Program-made: the position numbers and the translations under genes
The notes under the pieces: model-generated
Seen by the model: only the letters and a program-made list of their open reading frames with translations
Database searches by the model: none
What the model was told of the DNA's origin: nothing
Source of the DNA: JAGMES01 sp023128035
GTDB lineage: Bacteria; Bacillota; Halanaerobiia; DY22613
Direction of reading: 5' to 3'
DNA: 18,135 nucleotides
Assembly: GCA_030627905.1 (NCBI GenBank)
Contig: DAOVRZ010000116.1
Location: 1 to 18,135, forward strand
Shown: piece after piece, positions 6,761-13,749 of the stretch
How the letters are laid out: the number at the start of each line of letters is the position of its first letter
Position numbering within the stretch: the stretch's first letter is position 1

Positions 6761-8125
6761 ATGGCAAAAGAGAAAACCCGGTTTATCTGTCAGGAATGTG
6801 GATATGAAGCATTGAAATGGTTGGGGCAATGCCCAGGTTGTAAAAAATGGAATACTATTCATGAAGAAAGTAGAACTTTGCTACAAGATAAGTATCGATT
6901 TACTGGGCTTATTAATTCGCCTAAGTCTATTCAAGAGATTGAATATGATCATCAAGATCGAATGGAGACATTGTTTGGTGAATTAAACCGGGTTTTGGGT
7001 GGAGGAATAGTTCCCGGATCTCTAGTCTTATTTGGAGGAGATCCAGGAATTGGTAAATCAACGATTCTTTTACAGGTGGTTCATCATATTGGAGAGAAAT
7101 ATGGTCAAGTTTTATATGTAACTGGGGAAGAATCTGGAGCACAGATTCGCCTTAGAGCCGAAAGGCTTAAGACCACTTCTAAGGAATTATATATACAACC
7201 TGAGAATAATATTCATGCTATTGAACAGGGAATTAAGGAAATAAATCCTAGATTGGTGATCATTGATTCTATCCAAACTATATTCAATCCTGAATTAAGC
7301 TCAGCATCTGGTAGTGTAAGTCAGGTTAGAGAGTGTTCGGGGAACCTGATGAGGATAGCTAAGACAAAAGGTATTCCTATTTTTATTGTGGGTCATGTTA
7401 CAAAGGAAGGTAATTTGGCTGGTCCTCGGGTTTTAGAGCATATGGTAGATACGGTTCTCTATTTCGAAGGAGAACGCCATCATTCTTATCGAATTTTAAG
7501 ATCTGTAAAGAATCGGTTTGGTTCGACAAATGAGATTGGTATTTTTGAAATGCTACAAAGTGGTCTGGAGGAAGTTCCAAATCCTTCAGAGGCTTTTCTC
7601 TCCGAACGGCCCCAAGATGCCCCTGGTTCAGTAGTGATCCCTTCGTTAGAGGGCAGTAGGCCTATTCTTGTTGAATTACAGGCTTTAGTTAGTTCTGCTA
7701 ATTTTGGTACTCCTAGACGGATGACGGCAGGTGTTGATCAAAATCGTGTTTCTTTGGTGTTAGCTGTTTTAGAGAAAAAAATTGGTATGTACATACAAAG
7801 TCAAGATGTATATATAAATATTGCAGGTGGAATTAAACTTAGTGAACCTGCTTTGGATCTAGGGATTGCGGTAGCATGTGCTTCTAGTTATCGTGAGCAT
7901 CCTATTGATCCAAAAGTAGCACTAATAGGTGAGGTTGGATTGGTAGGAGAGATTCGCGCAGTGAATCAGATTGAAGCAAGAATAAACGAAGCAAAAAAAT
8001 TAGGTTTCACCAAAGTTGTTATGCCGTGGAATAACTATAAGGTGATGAACTTTGATCCTGAGTTAGAGATAATAGGGATTAGAGATCTTAAGGAAGCATT
8101 GTCTTTATTGTTAGGAGGTGAATAA
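6761..8125 (+). CDS. radA: DNA repair/branch-migration protein RadA (Sms)
   Basis: 454 residues. The N-terminal zinc finger uses C10, C13, C24 and C27 (CQEC...CPGC). A RecA-like ATPase follows with Walker A GDPGIGKS (93-100), LVIIDSIQT (165-173) and the RadA-specific KNRFG motif (250-254). The C-terminus is the Lon-protease-like domain lacking peptidase function. RadA promotes branch migration during recombination. The ATG is preceded by GGAGGT. It directly precedes disA with no gap, a conserved pairing: RadA is reported to modulate DisA in Bacillus. Confidence 0.97.
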   Translation: MAKEKTRFICQECGYEALKWLGQCPGCKKWNTIHEESRTLLQDKYRFTGLINSPKSIQEIEYDHQDRMETLFGELNRVLGGGIVPGSLVLFGGDPGIGKSTILLQVVHHIGEKYGQVLYVTGEESGAQIRLRAERLKTTSKELYIQPENNIHAIEQGIKEINPRLVIIDSIQTIFNPELSSASGSVSQVRECSGNLMRIAKTKGIPIFIVGHVTKEGNLAGPRVLEHMVDTVLYFEGERHHSYRILRSVKNRFGSTNEIGIFEMLQSGLEEVPNPSEAFLSERPQDAPGSVVIPSLEGSRPILVELQALVSSANFGTPRRMTAGVDQNRVSLVLAVLEKKIGMYIQSQDVYINIAGGIKLSEPALDLGIAVACASSYREHPIDPKVALIGEVGLVGEIRAVNQIEARINEAKKLGFTKVVMPWNNYKVMNFDPELEIIGIRDLKEALSLLLGGE

Positions 8126-9307
8126 ATGCACGAAAATTTTTTAGATATAATCAAAATTCTAGCACCTGGCACTCCTTTTCGTGAGGGATTAGAGAATATT
8201 TTGAGAGCAAAAACAGGTGCCATCATAGTAGTTGGAGATAATGAAGAAGTATTGGGTATAGTAGACGGTGGATTTAATATCAATTGTGAGCTTTCACCTG
8301 CCAGATTATATGAGTTAGCCAAAATGGATGGGGCTATTATACTTGGTAAAACGGTAGATCGGATTCTTATTGCTAATGCTCAATTGATTCCAGATCCTTC
8401 CATGGCTTCCTTTGAAACAGGTATCAGACATCGAACCGCTGAACGTGTTGCGCGGCAAACAGGAGAATTAATCATCTCTATTTCGCAGAGAAGGGATATT
8501 ATATCCCTTTATTATGGTAATAACAAATATGTATTAGAAGATATAGGAGTAATTTTATCTAAAGGAAATCAAGCTATTCAAACTTTAGAAAAATATAGAA
8601 CAGTTTTAGACCAAGCATTGACAAATTTAAGTGTTTTGGAATTTGATGATCTGGTTACTTTAGCAGATGTTACCACTGCTTTACAGCGGGTAGAGATTGT
8701 GCTTAGGATTCAAAAAGAAATAGAAGAATATATCTGTGAATTAGGAACAGAAGGTCGTTTACTCAAAATGCAGTTGGAAGAGCTTATATCTAATGTAAAA
8801 CAGGAAGGATTATTGATCATTCGAGATTATATTGATCAAGATTTTTTGCAAAAAGTATTAGAATCAGAAGAATCTTTTGAAAAAAATTTAAAGGATGATA
8901 AACAAGATGATAAACTGGATAAGATCAATGAAAAAGAGAAAGAAAAAGTAAAAAAACGCAGTCGTGATATTATTATTCAAGAGATTTTAAATAATCTTAT
9001 TGATTGGTCTTCTGATGACCTTCTTAATTACTCTACGATTAGTAAGGCATTAGGACAGGGTAGCTCTTTGAATGCTTTGGATTTATCTCTTGTACCTCTA
9101 GGTTATCGGCTTTTAAGGAAAATCCCAAGACTGCCTATGCCGGTTATTGAAAATTTAGTGGGAACTTTTGAAGATTTCCAAGATATTCTCGTGGCATCCA
9201 TTAATGAACTGGATGATGTTGAAGGAATTGGAGAAATCCGTGCTAGGGCAATTAACGAAGGTCTTCGTCATTTGCGTGATCGAGTAAATTTGGATCGTTA
9301 TATTTAA
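8126..9307 (+). CDS. disA: DNA-integrity scanning diadenylate cyclase DisA
   Basis: 393 residues. The DAC domain has DGA at 68-70 and RHR at 101-103, the two motifs for condensing two ATP to c-di-AMP. A helical spine follows, and a C-terminal helix-hairpin-helix DNA-binding domain contains DVEGIGEIRARAI. It scans DNA for branched structures and signals through c-di-AMP. The start codon immediately follows the radA stop, with GGAGGTG inside the radA end as ribosome site. It is longer than Bacillus DisA (about 360). The excess is a highly charged Lys/Glu/Asp segment at about residues 246-283, between the spine and the next helical part. Confidence 0.96.
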   Translation: MHENFLDIIKILAPGTPFREGLENILRAKTGAIIVVGDNEEVLGIVDGGFNINCELSPARLYELAKMDGAIILGKTVDRILIANAQLIPDPSMASFETGIRHRTAERVARQTGELIISISQRRDIISLYYGNNKYVLEDIGVILSKGNQAIQTLEKYRTVLDQALTNLSVLEFDDLVTLADVTTALQRVEIVLRIQKEIEEYICELGTEGRLLKMQLEELISNVKQEGLLIIRDYIDQDFLQKVLESEESFEKNLKDDKQDDKLDKINEKEKEKVKKRSRDIIIQEILNNLIDWSSDDLLNYSTISKALGQGSSLNALDLSLVPLGYRLLRKIPRLPMPVIENLVGTFEDFQDILVASINELDDVEGIGEIRARAINEGLRHLRDRVNLDRYI

Positions 9308-9361
9308 AATTTATATTTAAGGTATAAGATTAACCAAAATGGGAATTCTATGTTAAGAAGG

Positions 9362-9613
9362 TTAACGAAGGTTGAATATTCCTAAAGTTTTAATTTGGTC
9401 TAATTCTTTTGTTAATACTTCGGTGAAATTTAGATTGAGTACTTCACAGATTGTTGTAGTATAAAACATGACTTTACCTAATTCTATTTCTATAATTTCT
9501 CGACATTCATTGCAAAGCTGACCATAGAGATGATTGTCTAGATATTCTTTTAATTTTGAGAAACTAATCTGAAAATTGGTTGTAAGCGAATTGACATCAT
9601 GACAATATGGATG
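9362..9613 (-). pseudogene. Decayed reading frame, possibly MazG-like
   Basis: On the minus strand 83 codons stay open from the stop TAA at 9614-9616 to TAA at 9362-9364. No ATG, GTG or TTG occurs near the 5' end; the first ATG is about halfway in. The translated part looks like protein: LKEYLDNHLYGQLCNECREI, then ELGKVMFYTTTICEVLNL and KELDQIKTLG. The pattern of acidic helix, ELGxVxFY and a final amphipathic helix recalls MazG/HisE-type pyrophosphohydrolases, but I cannot confirm this. Its 5' end overlaps the carD promoter on the other strand, which argues for a remnant rather than a live gene. Chance openness in AT-rich DNA is the alternative. Confidence 0.35.
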
Positions 9614-9620
9614 TTATAAT
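9591..9620 (+). promoter_or_regulatory. Sigma-A promoter of carD
   Basis: Consensus TTGACA (9591-9596), 18-bp spacer, perfect TATAAT (9615-9620). The predicted start near 9627 leaves a leader of about 44 nt to the carD ATG. Confidence 0.88.
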
Positions 9621-9670
9621 ATAACTTAGAAATAGGAATTAAATGGTTATACTTCGGAGGGATATAAGAT

Positions 9671-10162
9671 ATGTTTAAAGTAGGTGATAAGGTAGTTTAT
9701 CCTAAGCATGGTGCAGGAAAAATTGTTGGTGTGGAAGAAAAGGAAGTTTTAGGTGAAAAGCAGAAGTATTATATAATACATTTACCGATTGGTGACATGA
9801 CAGCCATGCTTCCTATGAATAAAGCTGGAGATTTGGGAATTCGAAGAGTAATAGATGAAGAAGAAGTTAGAGAGGTAATGGAGATCTTACGAGGCGAAGA
9901 AAGTATGATGGCAAAAAATTGGAACCGTCGTTATCGAGATAATTTAGAGAAGATTAAGACTGGAGATATCTATGAAGTTACTGAAGTTGTACGTAATTTA
10001 ATCTTACGTGAATTGGAAAAAGGTCTTTCAACTGGTGAAAAGAAAATGTTAAGTGATGCTAGGCAAATTTTAATAAGTGAATTAGTGTTGGCCAAGGGGA
10101 TGGATGAGGAGCAAGTAGTGGCCATGATCGAAGATGTTTTTAAATCAGTAGATCACAATTAA
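9671..10162 (+). CDS. CarD/CdnL-family RNA polymerase-binding regulator
   Basis: 163 residues, typical for the family. The N-terminal Tudor-like RNA-polymerase-interacting domain (about 1-65) begins FKVGDKVVYPKHGAGKIVGV, the signature shared with the transcription-repair coupling factor. The rest is the helical CarD C-terminal domain (LSTGEKKMLSDARQILISEL), which contacts promoter DNA. Characterised members bind the RNA polymerase beta subunit and stabilise open complexes. A strong ribosome site (CGGAGGG) lies 9 nt before the ATG. It has its own near-consensus promoter and a terminator right at its stop, so it is probably monocistronic. The paralogue type cannot be resolved. Confidence 0.92.
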   Translation: MFKVGDKVVYPKHGAGKIVGVEEKEVLGEKQKYYIIHLPIGDMTAMLPMNKAGDLGIRRVIDEEEVREVMEILRGEESMMAKNWNRRYRDNLEKIKTGDIYEVTEVVRNLILRELEKGLSTGEKKMLSDARQILISELVLAKGMDEEQVVAMIEDVFKSVDHN

Positions 10163-10190
10163 CGTCAGGACTCCTGACGTTTTCTGTTTA
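10161..10190 (+). terminator. Intrinsic terminator of carD
   Basis: The stem AACGTCAGG/CCTGACGTT (10161-10169 with 10173-10181), with a 3-nt loop, is followed by a short T-rich stretch. It starts inside the carD stop codon. The weak T-run suggests partial termination. Confidence 0.7.
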
Positions 10191-10262
10191 CAATTATAAA
10201 ATTTTAAAAATTGAGAATGAAATACTTTTTTATGGTAATACTATGAAAGGAGGTGAATTTAT

Positions 10263-11351
10263 ATGTTAAAAAACTTTATACGTTTTATCAGTGCTGTGAT
10301 TGGTGGGATGATTGGTTATCAGATTGTGGGTATGGTTAAGCCCGCTCAGGAAGTTGTTAATATTATTAGTGAACCAATGTCTTTGTTTCAAAATTATTAT
10401 TTCTATGGAGTGATTGGTGGCGCAGTTGTAGGTGTATTTTTAATTTTTTCAATTATAAAAGGATTTATACAAATGGTTCTCGGAGTTGAACACCAGTTAC
10501 AAAAAATGCCTTTTGATGATATTTTAGCGGGAGCATTAGGAGCGATGGGAGGTCTTATTTTAGGTATTCTTTTGAATTATGCTTTCCCTATCGCCGATTT
10601 TTTTAAGATAGGTTTTTCCATTCAAGTATTGGCTAATTTAATTTTAGCTTATTTAGGAATGACAATTACAACCAGAAAAAGGGATGATTTGTTAGCGCTC
10701 TTTCAGAAACGTTCAAACACAAAAAAGCGACGTGCTACTAAAGTTGCTCCAAAAATATTGGATACTAGTGTAATTATTGACGGCCGTATAGCTGATATTT
10801 GTAAAACAGAATTTATTGAAGGAAATTTAGTTATACCAGAATTTGTTTTAGAAGAGTTGCGGCATATTGCTGATTCTCCAGACCTATTAAAAAGAAATCG
10901 TGGTAGGCGGGGATTGGATATTTTAAATCAGATCCAAAAGCAGATGGACATAATTGTTGAAATTGTAGGAATTGATTTTGTTGATACAGATGAGGTAGAC
11001 AGTAAACTTGTAAAGCTAGCTAAGATGCTCGAAGGTAAGATTATAACAAATGATTTTAATTTGAACAAGGTTGCAGAATTACAGGGAGTTTCTGTTTTGA
11101 ATATTAATGAATTATCTAATGCAGTTAAACCTATAGTTTTACCTGGCGAACAAATGGAAGTAAAAGTAATTAAAGAGGGTAAAGAGTTTGGTCAAGGTGT
11201 AGCTTATTTGGATGATGGAACAATGATTGTTGTTGATGATGGCAAAAAACATATTGGGAAAAAAATTCTAGTTTTGGTTACCAGCATTTTGCAAACTGCT
11301 GCTGGAAGAATGATTTTTGCTAAACCTAAAGCTATAGAACGAGTAATGTGA
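10263..11351 (+). CDS. yacL: Membrane-anchored PIN-TRAM domain protein (YacL type)
   Basis: 362 residues. Four hydrophobic segments in the first 136 residues (about 7-24, 47-72, 88-108, 117-136) anchor it. A basic linker (RKRDDLLALFQKR...KKRRATK) follows. The PIN nuclease-like domain starts at KILDTSVIIDGR (164-175, acidic D167) and continues through EFVLEELRHIAD (E199 region) to ITNDFNLNKVA (D264). A C-terminal TRAM domain (about 292-350) likely binds RNA. The neighbourhood disA/carD-yacL-ispD-ispF is conserved in Firmicutes. The physiological substrate is not established for the family; RNase activity is inferred from the fold. AAAGGAGGTG precedes the ATG. Confidence 0.93.
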   Translation: MLKNFIRFISAVIGGMIGYQIVGMVKPAQEVVNIISEPMSLFQNYYFYGVIGGAVVGVFLIFSIIKGFIQMVLGVEHQLQKMPFDDILAGALGAMGGLILGILLNYAFPIADFFKIGFSIQVLANLILAYLGMTITTRKRDDLLALFQKRSNTKKRRATKVAPKILDTSVIIDGRIADICKTEFIEGNLVIPEFVLEELRHIADSPDLLKRNRGRRGLDILNQIQKQMDIIVEIVGIDFVDTDEVDSKLVKLAKMLEGKIITNDFNLNKVAELQGVSVLNINELSNAVKPIVLPGEQMEVKVIKEGKEFGQGVAYLDDGTMIVVDDGKKHIGKKILVLVTSILQTAAGRMIFAKPKAIERVM

Positions 11352-11362
11352 AGGTGATATAA

Positions 11363-12061
11363 ATGAAAGTATCTGCAATTGTTGCAGCTGCTGGGCAGGG
11401 CAAACGGATGGGTGGAGATAGGAGTAAGCAGTACTTATTTTTGAATAATGAAATGATCCTCACATTGACACTGCAGCAGTTGGATAAAATTGAGCGAATT
11501 GTTGAAATGATTGTAGTTGTTCAGGCTTCTGAAGTAGATTTTTGTAAGAGAGAGATTTTTGAGAAGAATAATTTTGTGACACCTTATAAAATAATTGTTG
11601 GAGGAAAAGAACGGCAGGACTCAGTACAAATGGGTCTTGCTGTTCTTCAGCATGATACAGATTATGTTTTAATTCATGATGGTGCTCGACCATTAATAAC
11701 TACGGGTTTGGTTATTGATGCATTAAAGCAAGCAGAAGAATATGGAACAGCGATACTGGCTGTTCCATTAAAAGATACAGTTAAAGTAGTCAATTCTTCT
11801 GGATTTGTTGAAACAACACCAGAACGATCTACACTAATGGCAGTTCAAACCCCACAAATTTTTCGTAAAGAATTGATTATTAGAGCTTATCAAGAAGCTG
11901 AGCGTTCTGATTATCAAGGAACTGATGATGCATCATTGGTTGAATTTATTGGGGAACCGGTTTTTTTGGTTCAGGGTTCTTACGAAAATATTAAAGTAAC
12001 TACACCAGAAGATTTATTGCTAGCTAAAGAAATTTTGCGGAGGAGATTAGGTTGCGAGTAG
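11363..12061 (+). CDS. ispD: 2-C-methyl-D-erythritol 4-phosphate cytidylyltransferase IspD
   Basis: 232 residues, normal length. The N-terminal nucleotide-binding motif is AAAGQGKRMG (about 8-17), with K-Q-Y following. IHDGARPLI and the region TPQIF and TDDASLVE complete the active site. It transfers CMP from CTP to MEP in the non-mevalonate isoprenoid pathway. It starts 11 nt after the yacL stop (AAGGTGAT ribosome site) and overlaps ispF by 10 nt, so these two consecutive pathway genes are translationally coupled. Confidence 0.97.
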   Translation: MKVSAIVAAAGQGKRMGGDRSKQYLFLNNEMILTLTLQQLDKIERIVEMIVVVQASEVDFCKREIFEKNNFVTPYKIIVGGKERQDSVQMGLAVLQHDTDYVLIHDGARPLITTGLVIDALKQAEEYGTAILAVPLKDTVKVVNSSGFVETTPERSTLMAVQTPQIFRKELIIRAYQEAERSDYQGTDDASLVEFIGEPVFLVQGSYENIKVTTPEDLLLAKEILRRRLGCE

Positions 12062-12537
12062 GAATTGGTTATGATGTTCATAAGTTAGGTGAAGGGGAAG
12101 ATTTGATTTTAGGGGGAGTTAAAGTCTCTTATAATTTGGGGCTAATCGGTCATTCTGATGCAGATGTATTGACTCATGCCATTATGGATGCTATACTAGG
12201 AGCATTAGGGAAAAAAGATATTGGGTATCATTTCCCAGATACTGAAGCCAGATTCAAAGGAATATCTAGCTTGAAATTGTTGGAGATAGTTAAGGGATTG
12301 ATGGAACAAGATGGTTATAAATTAGGGAATTTAGATACTGTTATTGTTGCTCAAGCACCTAAACTAGCACCATATATTGATCAGATGACTGAAAATATTG
12401 CTAGAGTGTTGAATGAATCCTTGAACAAAATTAATATTAAAGCTACTACAACTGAAAAGCTAGGTTTTGCTGGTCGTGGTGAAGGAATTTCTGCTCAGGC
12501 TATAGTGATTCTTGAACGTAGTAGAGAAACTGAGTAA
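12052..12537 (+). CDS. ispF: 2-C-methyl-D-erythritol 2,4-cyclodiphosphate synthase IspF
   Basis: 161 residues, complete. RVGIGYDVHKL supplies the D-x-H metal ligands (D8, H10), GHSDADVLTHAIMDAILGA the third (H34 or its equivalent). ATTTEKLGFAGRGEGI is the C-terminal CDP-binding loop. It cyclises CDP-ME 2-phosphate with release of CMP. It begins with TTG inside the end of ispD, behind GGAGGAG; homologues start with the same MR-[IV]-GIGYDVH, so the rare start codon is well supported. Confidence 0.97.
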   Translation: MRVGIGYDVHKLGEGEDLILGGVKVSYNLGLIGHSDADVLTHAIMDAILGALGKKDIGYHFPDTEARFKGISSLKLLEIVKGLMEQDGYKLGNLDTVIVAQAPKLAPYIDQMTENIARVLNESLNKINIKATTTEKLGFAGRGEGISAQAIVILERSRETE

Positions 12538-12557
12538 TTAGGAAGGTGAGTGAAGAG

Positions 12558-13328
12558 ATGTTTGTAAGAGAAGTTATGGTTAAAAATCCAATTACAATTT
12601 CTCCAGATTCTATTTTATTGGAAGCAGAAAAGTTAATGTCTGTAAACAATATTGGCAGATTAATCGTTGTTAAAGATGATAAAGTAATTGGTATGTTGAC
12701 TGATAGTGATTTAGTTAAGCAACACATCTTAGAAACTAAAATTGAAACATTAATGACAAAAGATATAATTAAGGTTTATGATGACCAATCAGTACAGGAA
12801 GCAGCTATATTGCTCTCAGACCATCATATAGGTGGTTTACCTGTTTTCAATCGCGAAGAGAAAATTGTAGGTATTGTTACTGCTGAAGATTTAGTTCTTG
12901 GTTTTGTTCGTGAAGAGAGTCATGCAAAGATTACACCTGAAAGCTCAGCAATTTATCTTTCTATGACTCGCAGTCGCGAGTATGAAAAATATTGGTTGGA
13001 TAAGGTAACAGGATATGGTTATCGGGCGGCAATTACACAAGCTGGGGCCAACGCTGAAAAATTAGCTATTAAGCTGAGAGAAAGTACAACAGTGGCAGCG
13101 ATAGCTCGTGGTGTTATTAGTGAAAACTCTCGGGAAAAGATGGCTGTTTCTAATGCTGTAAAAGATGCTTATGCTCAATTATCTCTTGTAAATCCAGGTC
13201 TGGGTGGTGGATTTAAAGTTGCAGTTGTTCGCGGCGAGGGTCGAGTAGCTGTAGCGATCTTTGGTAAATTCGGACATGCGCTGGTAGATGGTCCTGAACA
13301 GTTAACAATTGGAACAAGTGTTATTTAG
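12558..13328 (+). CDS. CBS-domain pair fused to a HutP-like domain
   Basis: 256 residues. Two CBS domains fill the first ~120 (VREVMVKNPITISPDSILLEA and LMTKDIIKVYDDQSV start them; each ends ..IGMLTDSDLV or ..VGIVTAEDLV). This pair usually binds adenine nucleotides. Residues about 129-256 resemble HutP, the histidine-dependent RNA-binding antiterminator: a C-terminal VAVVRGEGRVAVAIFGKFGH then GPEQLTIGTSVI follow the HutP pattern. By remembered alignment, the three HutP histidines that bind Mg2+ and histidine are here M195, N199 and Q248, so canonical ligand binding is unlikely. ATG 12558 fits GGAAGGTGA 8 nt upstream; a GTG at 12546 is the alternative. It lies 20 nt after ispF, last in its cluster. 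Confidence 0.75.
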   Translation: MFVREVMVKNPITISPDSILLEAEKLMSVNNIGRLIVVKDDKVIGMLTDSDLVKQHILETKIETLMTKDIIKVYDDQSVQEAAILLSDHHIGGLPVFNREEKIVGIVTAEDLVLGFVREESHAKITPESSAIYLSMTRSREYEKYWLDKVTGYGYRAAITQAGANAEKLAIKLRESTTVAAIARGVISENSREKMAVSNAVKDAYAQLSLVNPGLGGGFKVAVVRGEGRVAVAIFGKFGHALVDGPEQLTIGTSVI

Positions 13329-13329
13329 A

Positions 13330-13462
13330 AATTTAATGACATTTCAGAAGGCGAAATTCCACTCCTCTATAGGTTGGGGTAGAATGCTTACAATAATTTC
13401 AAAACTTCAGTGGGAGACCACTTCTTAAAGGGGCAAAATCTCCTTCTGAAGTCGTTAAAATT
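13330..13462 (+). repeat. Branched ~133-nt inverted-repeat fold
   Basis: An outer stem of about 20 bp (13330-13351 with 13442-13462, one 2-nt bulge and one G-U) closes a ~90-nt interior. The interior has a hairpin ATTC...GAAT with CCT/AGG (about 13356-13384) and a perfect AGTGG/CCACT hairpin (13409-13422). It starts one base after the stop codon of the CBS-HutP-like gene and precedes its terminator, so it would be the 3' end of that mRNA. Short words (CTTCAGTGGG, GGGGTAGAAT) are shared with the mini-elements, so it may be a diverged relative of their ends rather than a regulatory RNA. Confidence 0.5.
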
Positions 13463-13464
13463 AA

Positions 13465-13492
13465 GAAATAATAACTTGTTATTATTTCGATT
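13465..13492 (+). terminator. Weak AU-rich hairpin ahead of main terminator
   Basis: A perfect 10-bp stem GAAATAATAA/TTATTATTTC with a 4-nt loop, followed by GATTTT. Almost without G-C pairs, it is at best a weak terminator or a spacer hairpin. Confidence 0.35.
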
Positions 13493-13494
13493 TT

Positions 13495-13538
13495 AACCCC
13501 CAAACGATTCTGTATCTAAGAATTGTTTGGGGGTTTTT
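13495..13538 (+). terminator. Strong intrinsic terminator of the yacL-isp-CBS cluster
   Basis: A 17-bp stem (13495-13511 with 13519-13535) with CCCCC/GGGGG and AAAC/GTTT blocks, one G-T wobble and a 7-nt loop, followed by TTTTT. It ends the cluster that starts at yacL. Confidence 0.92.
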
Positions 13539-13559
13539 AAGTATAAGTGCTTTTTTGAT

Positions 13560-13660
13560 CTTTTGAGTTAAGACCCCCACTTTTATAAGTGGTGGGAATT
13601 GTTTTTAATCTTCAGTGGGGGTAGAATCCCCTACTGAAGCCCCGATGTTCAGCTTTAGCT
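13560..13660 (+). mobile_element. IS200/IS605-type mini-element, copy 4, right end shortened
   Basis: This copy is in the opposite orientation to the other three. It follows TTGAT and matches the first 101 of 113 nt with one substitution in the left-end hairpin loop. The terminal 12 nt of the right end (GGACGAGTTCAC in the other copies) are absent, and the flank starts with TGCG at once. Loss of the right-end boundary should make it immobile. Confidence 0.75.
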
Positions 13661-13700
13661 TGCGTTCTACTGAAGAACTTTCAGAATAAATTTTCAGAAA

Positions 13701-13741
13701 CTCCTTATCCTAGTTATAAGCTTACGTTTTAGGTAAGGAGG
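13701..13741 (+). promoter_or_regulatory. Hairpin that can mask the Shine-Dalgarno of the DUF1002 gene
   Basis: CTCCTTA (13701-13707) is the exact complement of TAAGGAG (13734-13740). CCT/AGG adds three pairs across a single bulged T, around a 19-nt loop. TAAGGAGG is the gene's ribosome site, 8 nt before the ATG. A competing small stem CTTAC/GTAAG (13721-13725 with 13733-13737) uses the same bases. Translational control is inferred. Confidence 0.45.
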
Positions 13742-13749
13742 ATGAAGAA

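Noticed and set aside
6186..6767. 193-codon minus-strand frame opposite the end of clpC
   Set aside because: Shadow of the clpC codons with Ser/Phe/Ile-rich translation and no recognisable domain.
10203..10255. Possible promoter before yacL (TTGAGA ... TAATAC)
   Set aside because: Spacer of about 19 bp and weak boxes in AT-rich DNA; not distinguishable from background, though some promoter is expected after the carD terminator.
256..13660. CRISPR array
   Set aside because: The repeats are dispersed by kilobases, 113 bp long and in both orientations; there is no regular spacer pattern and no cas gene.
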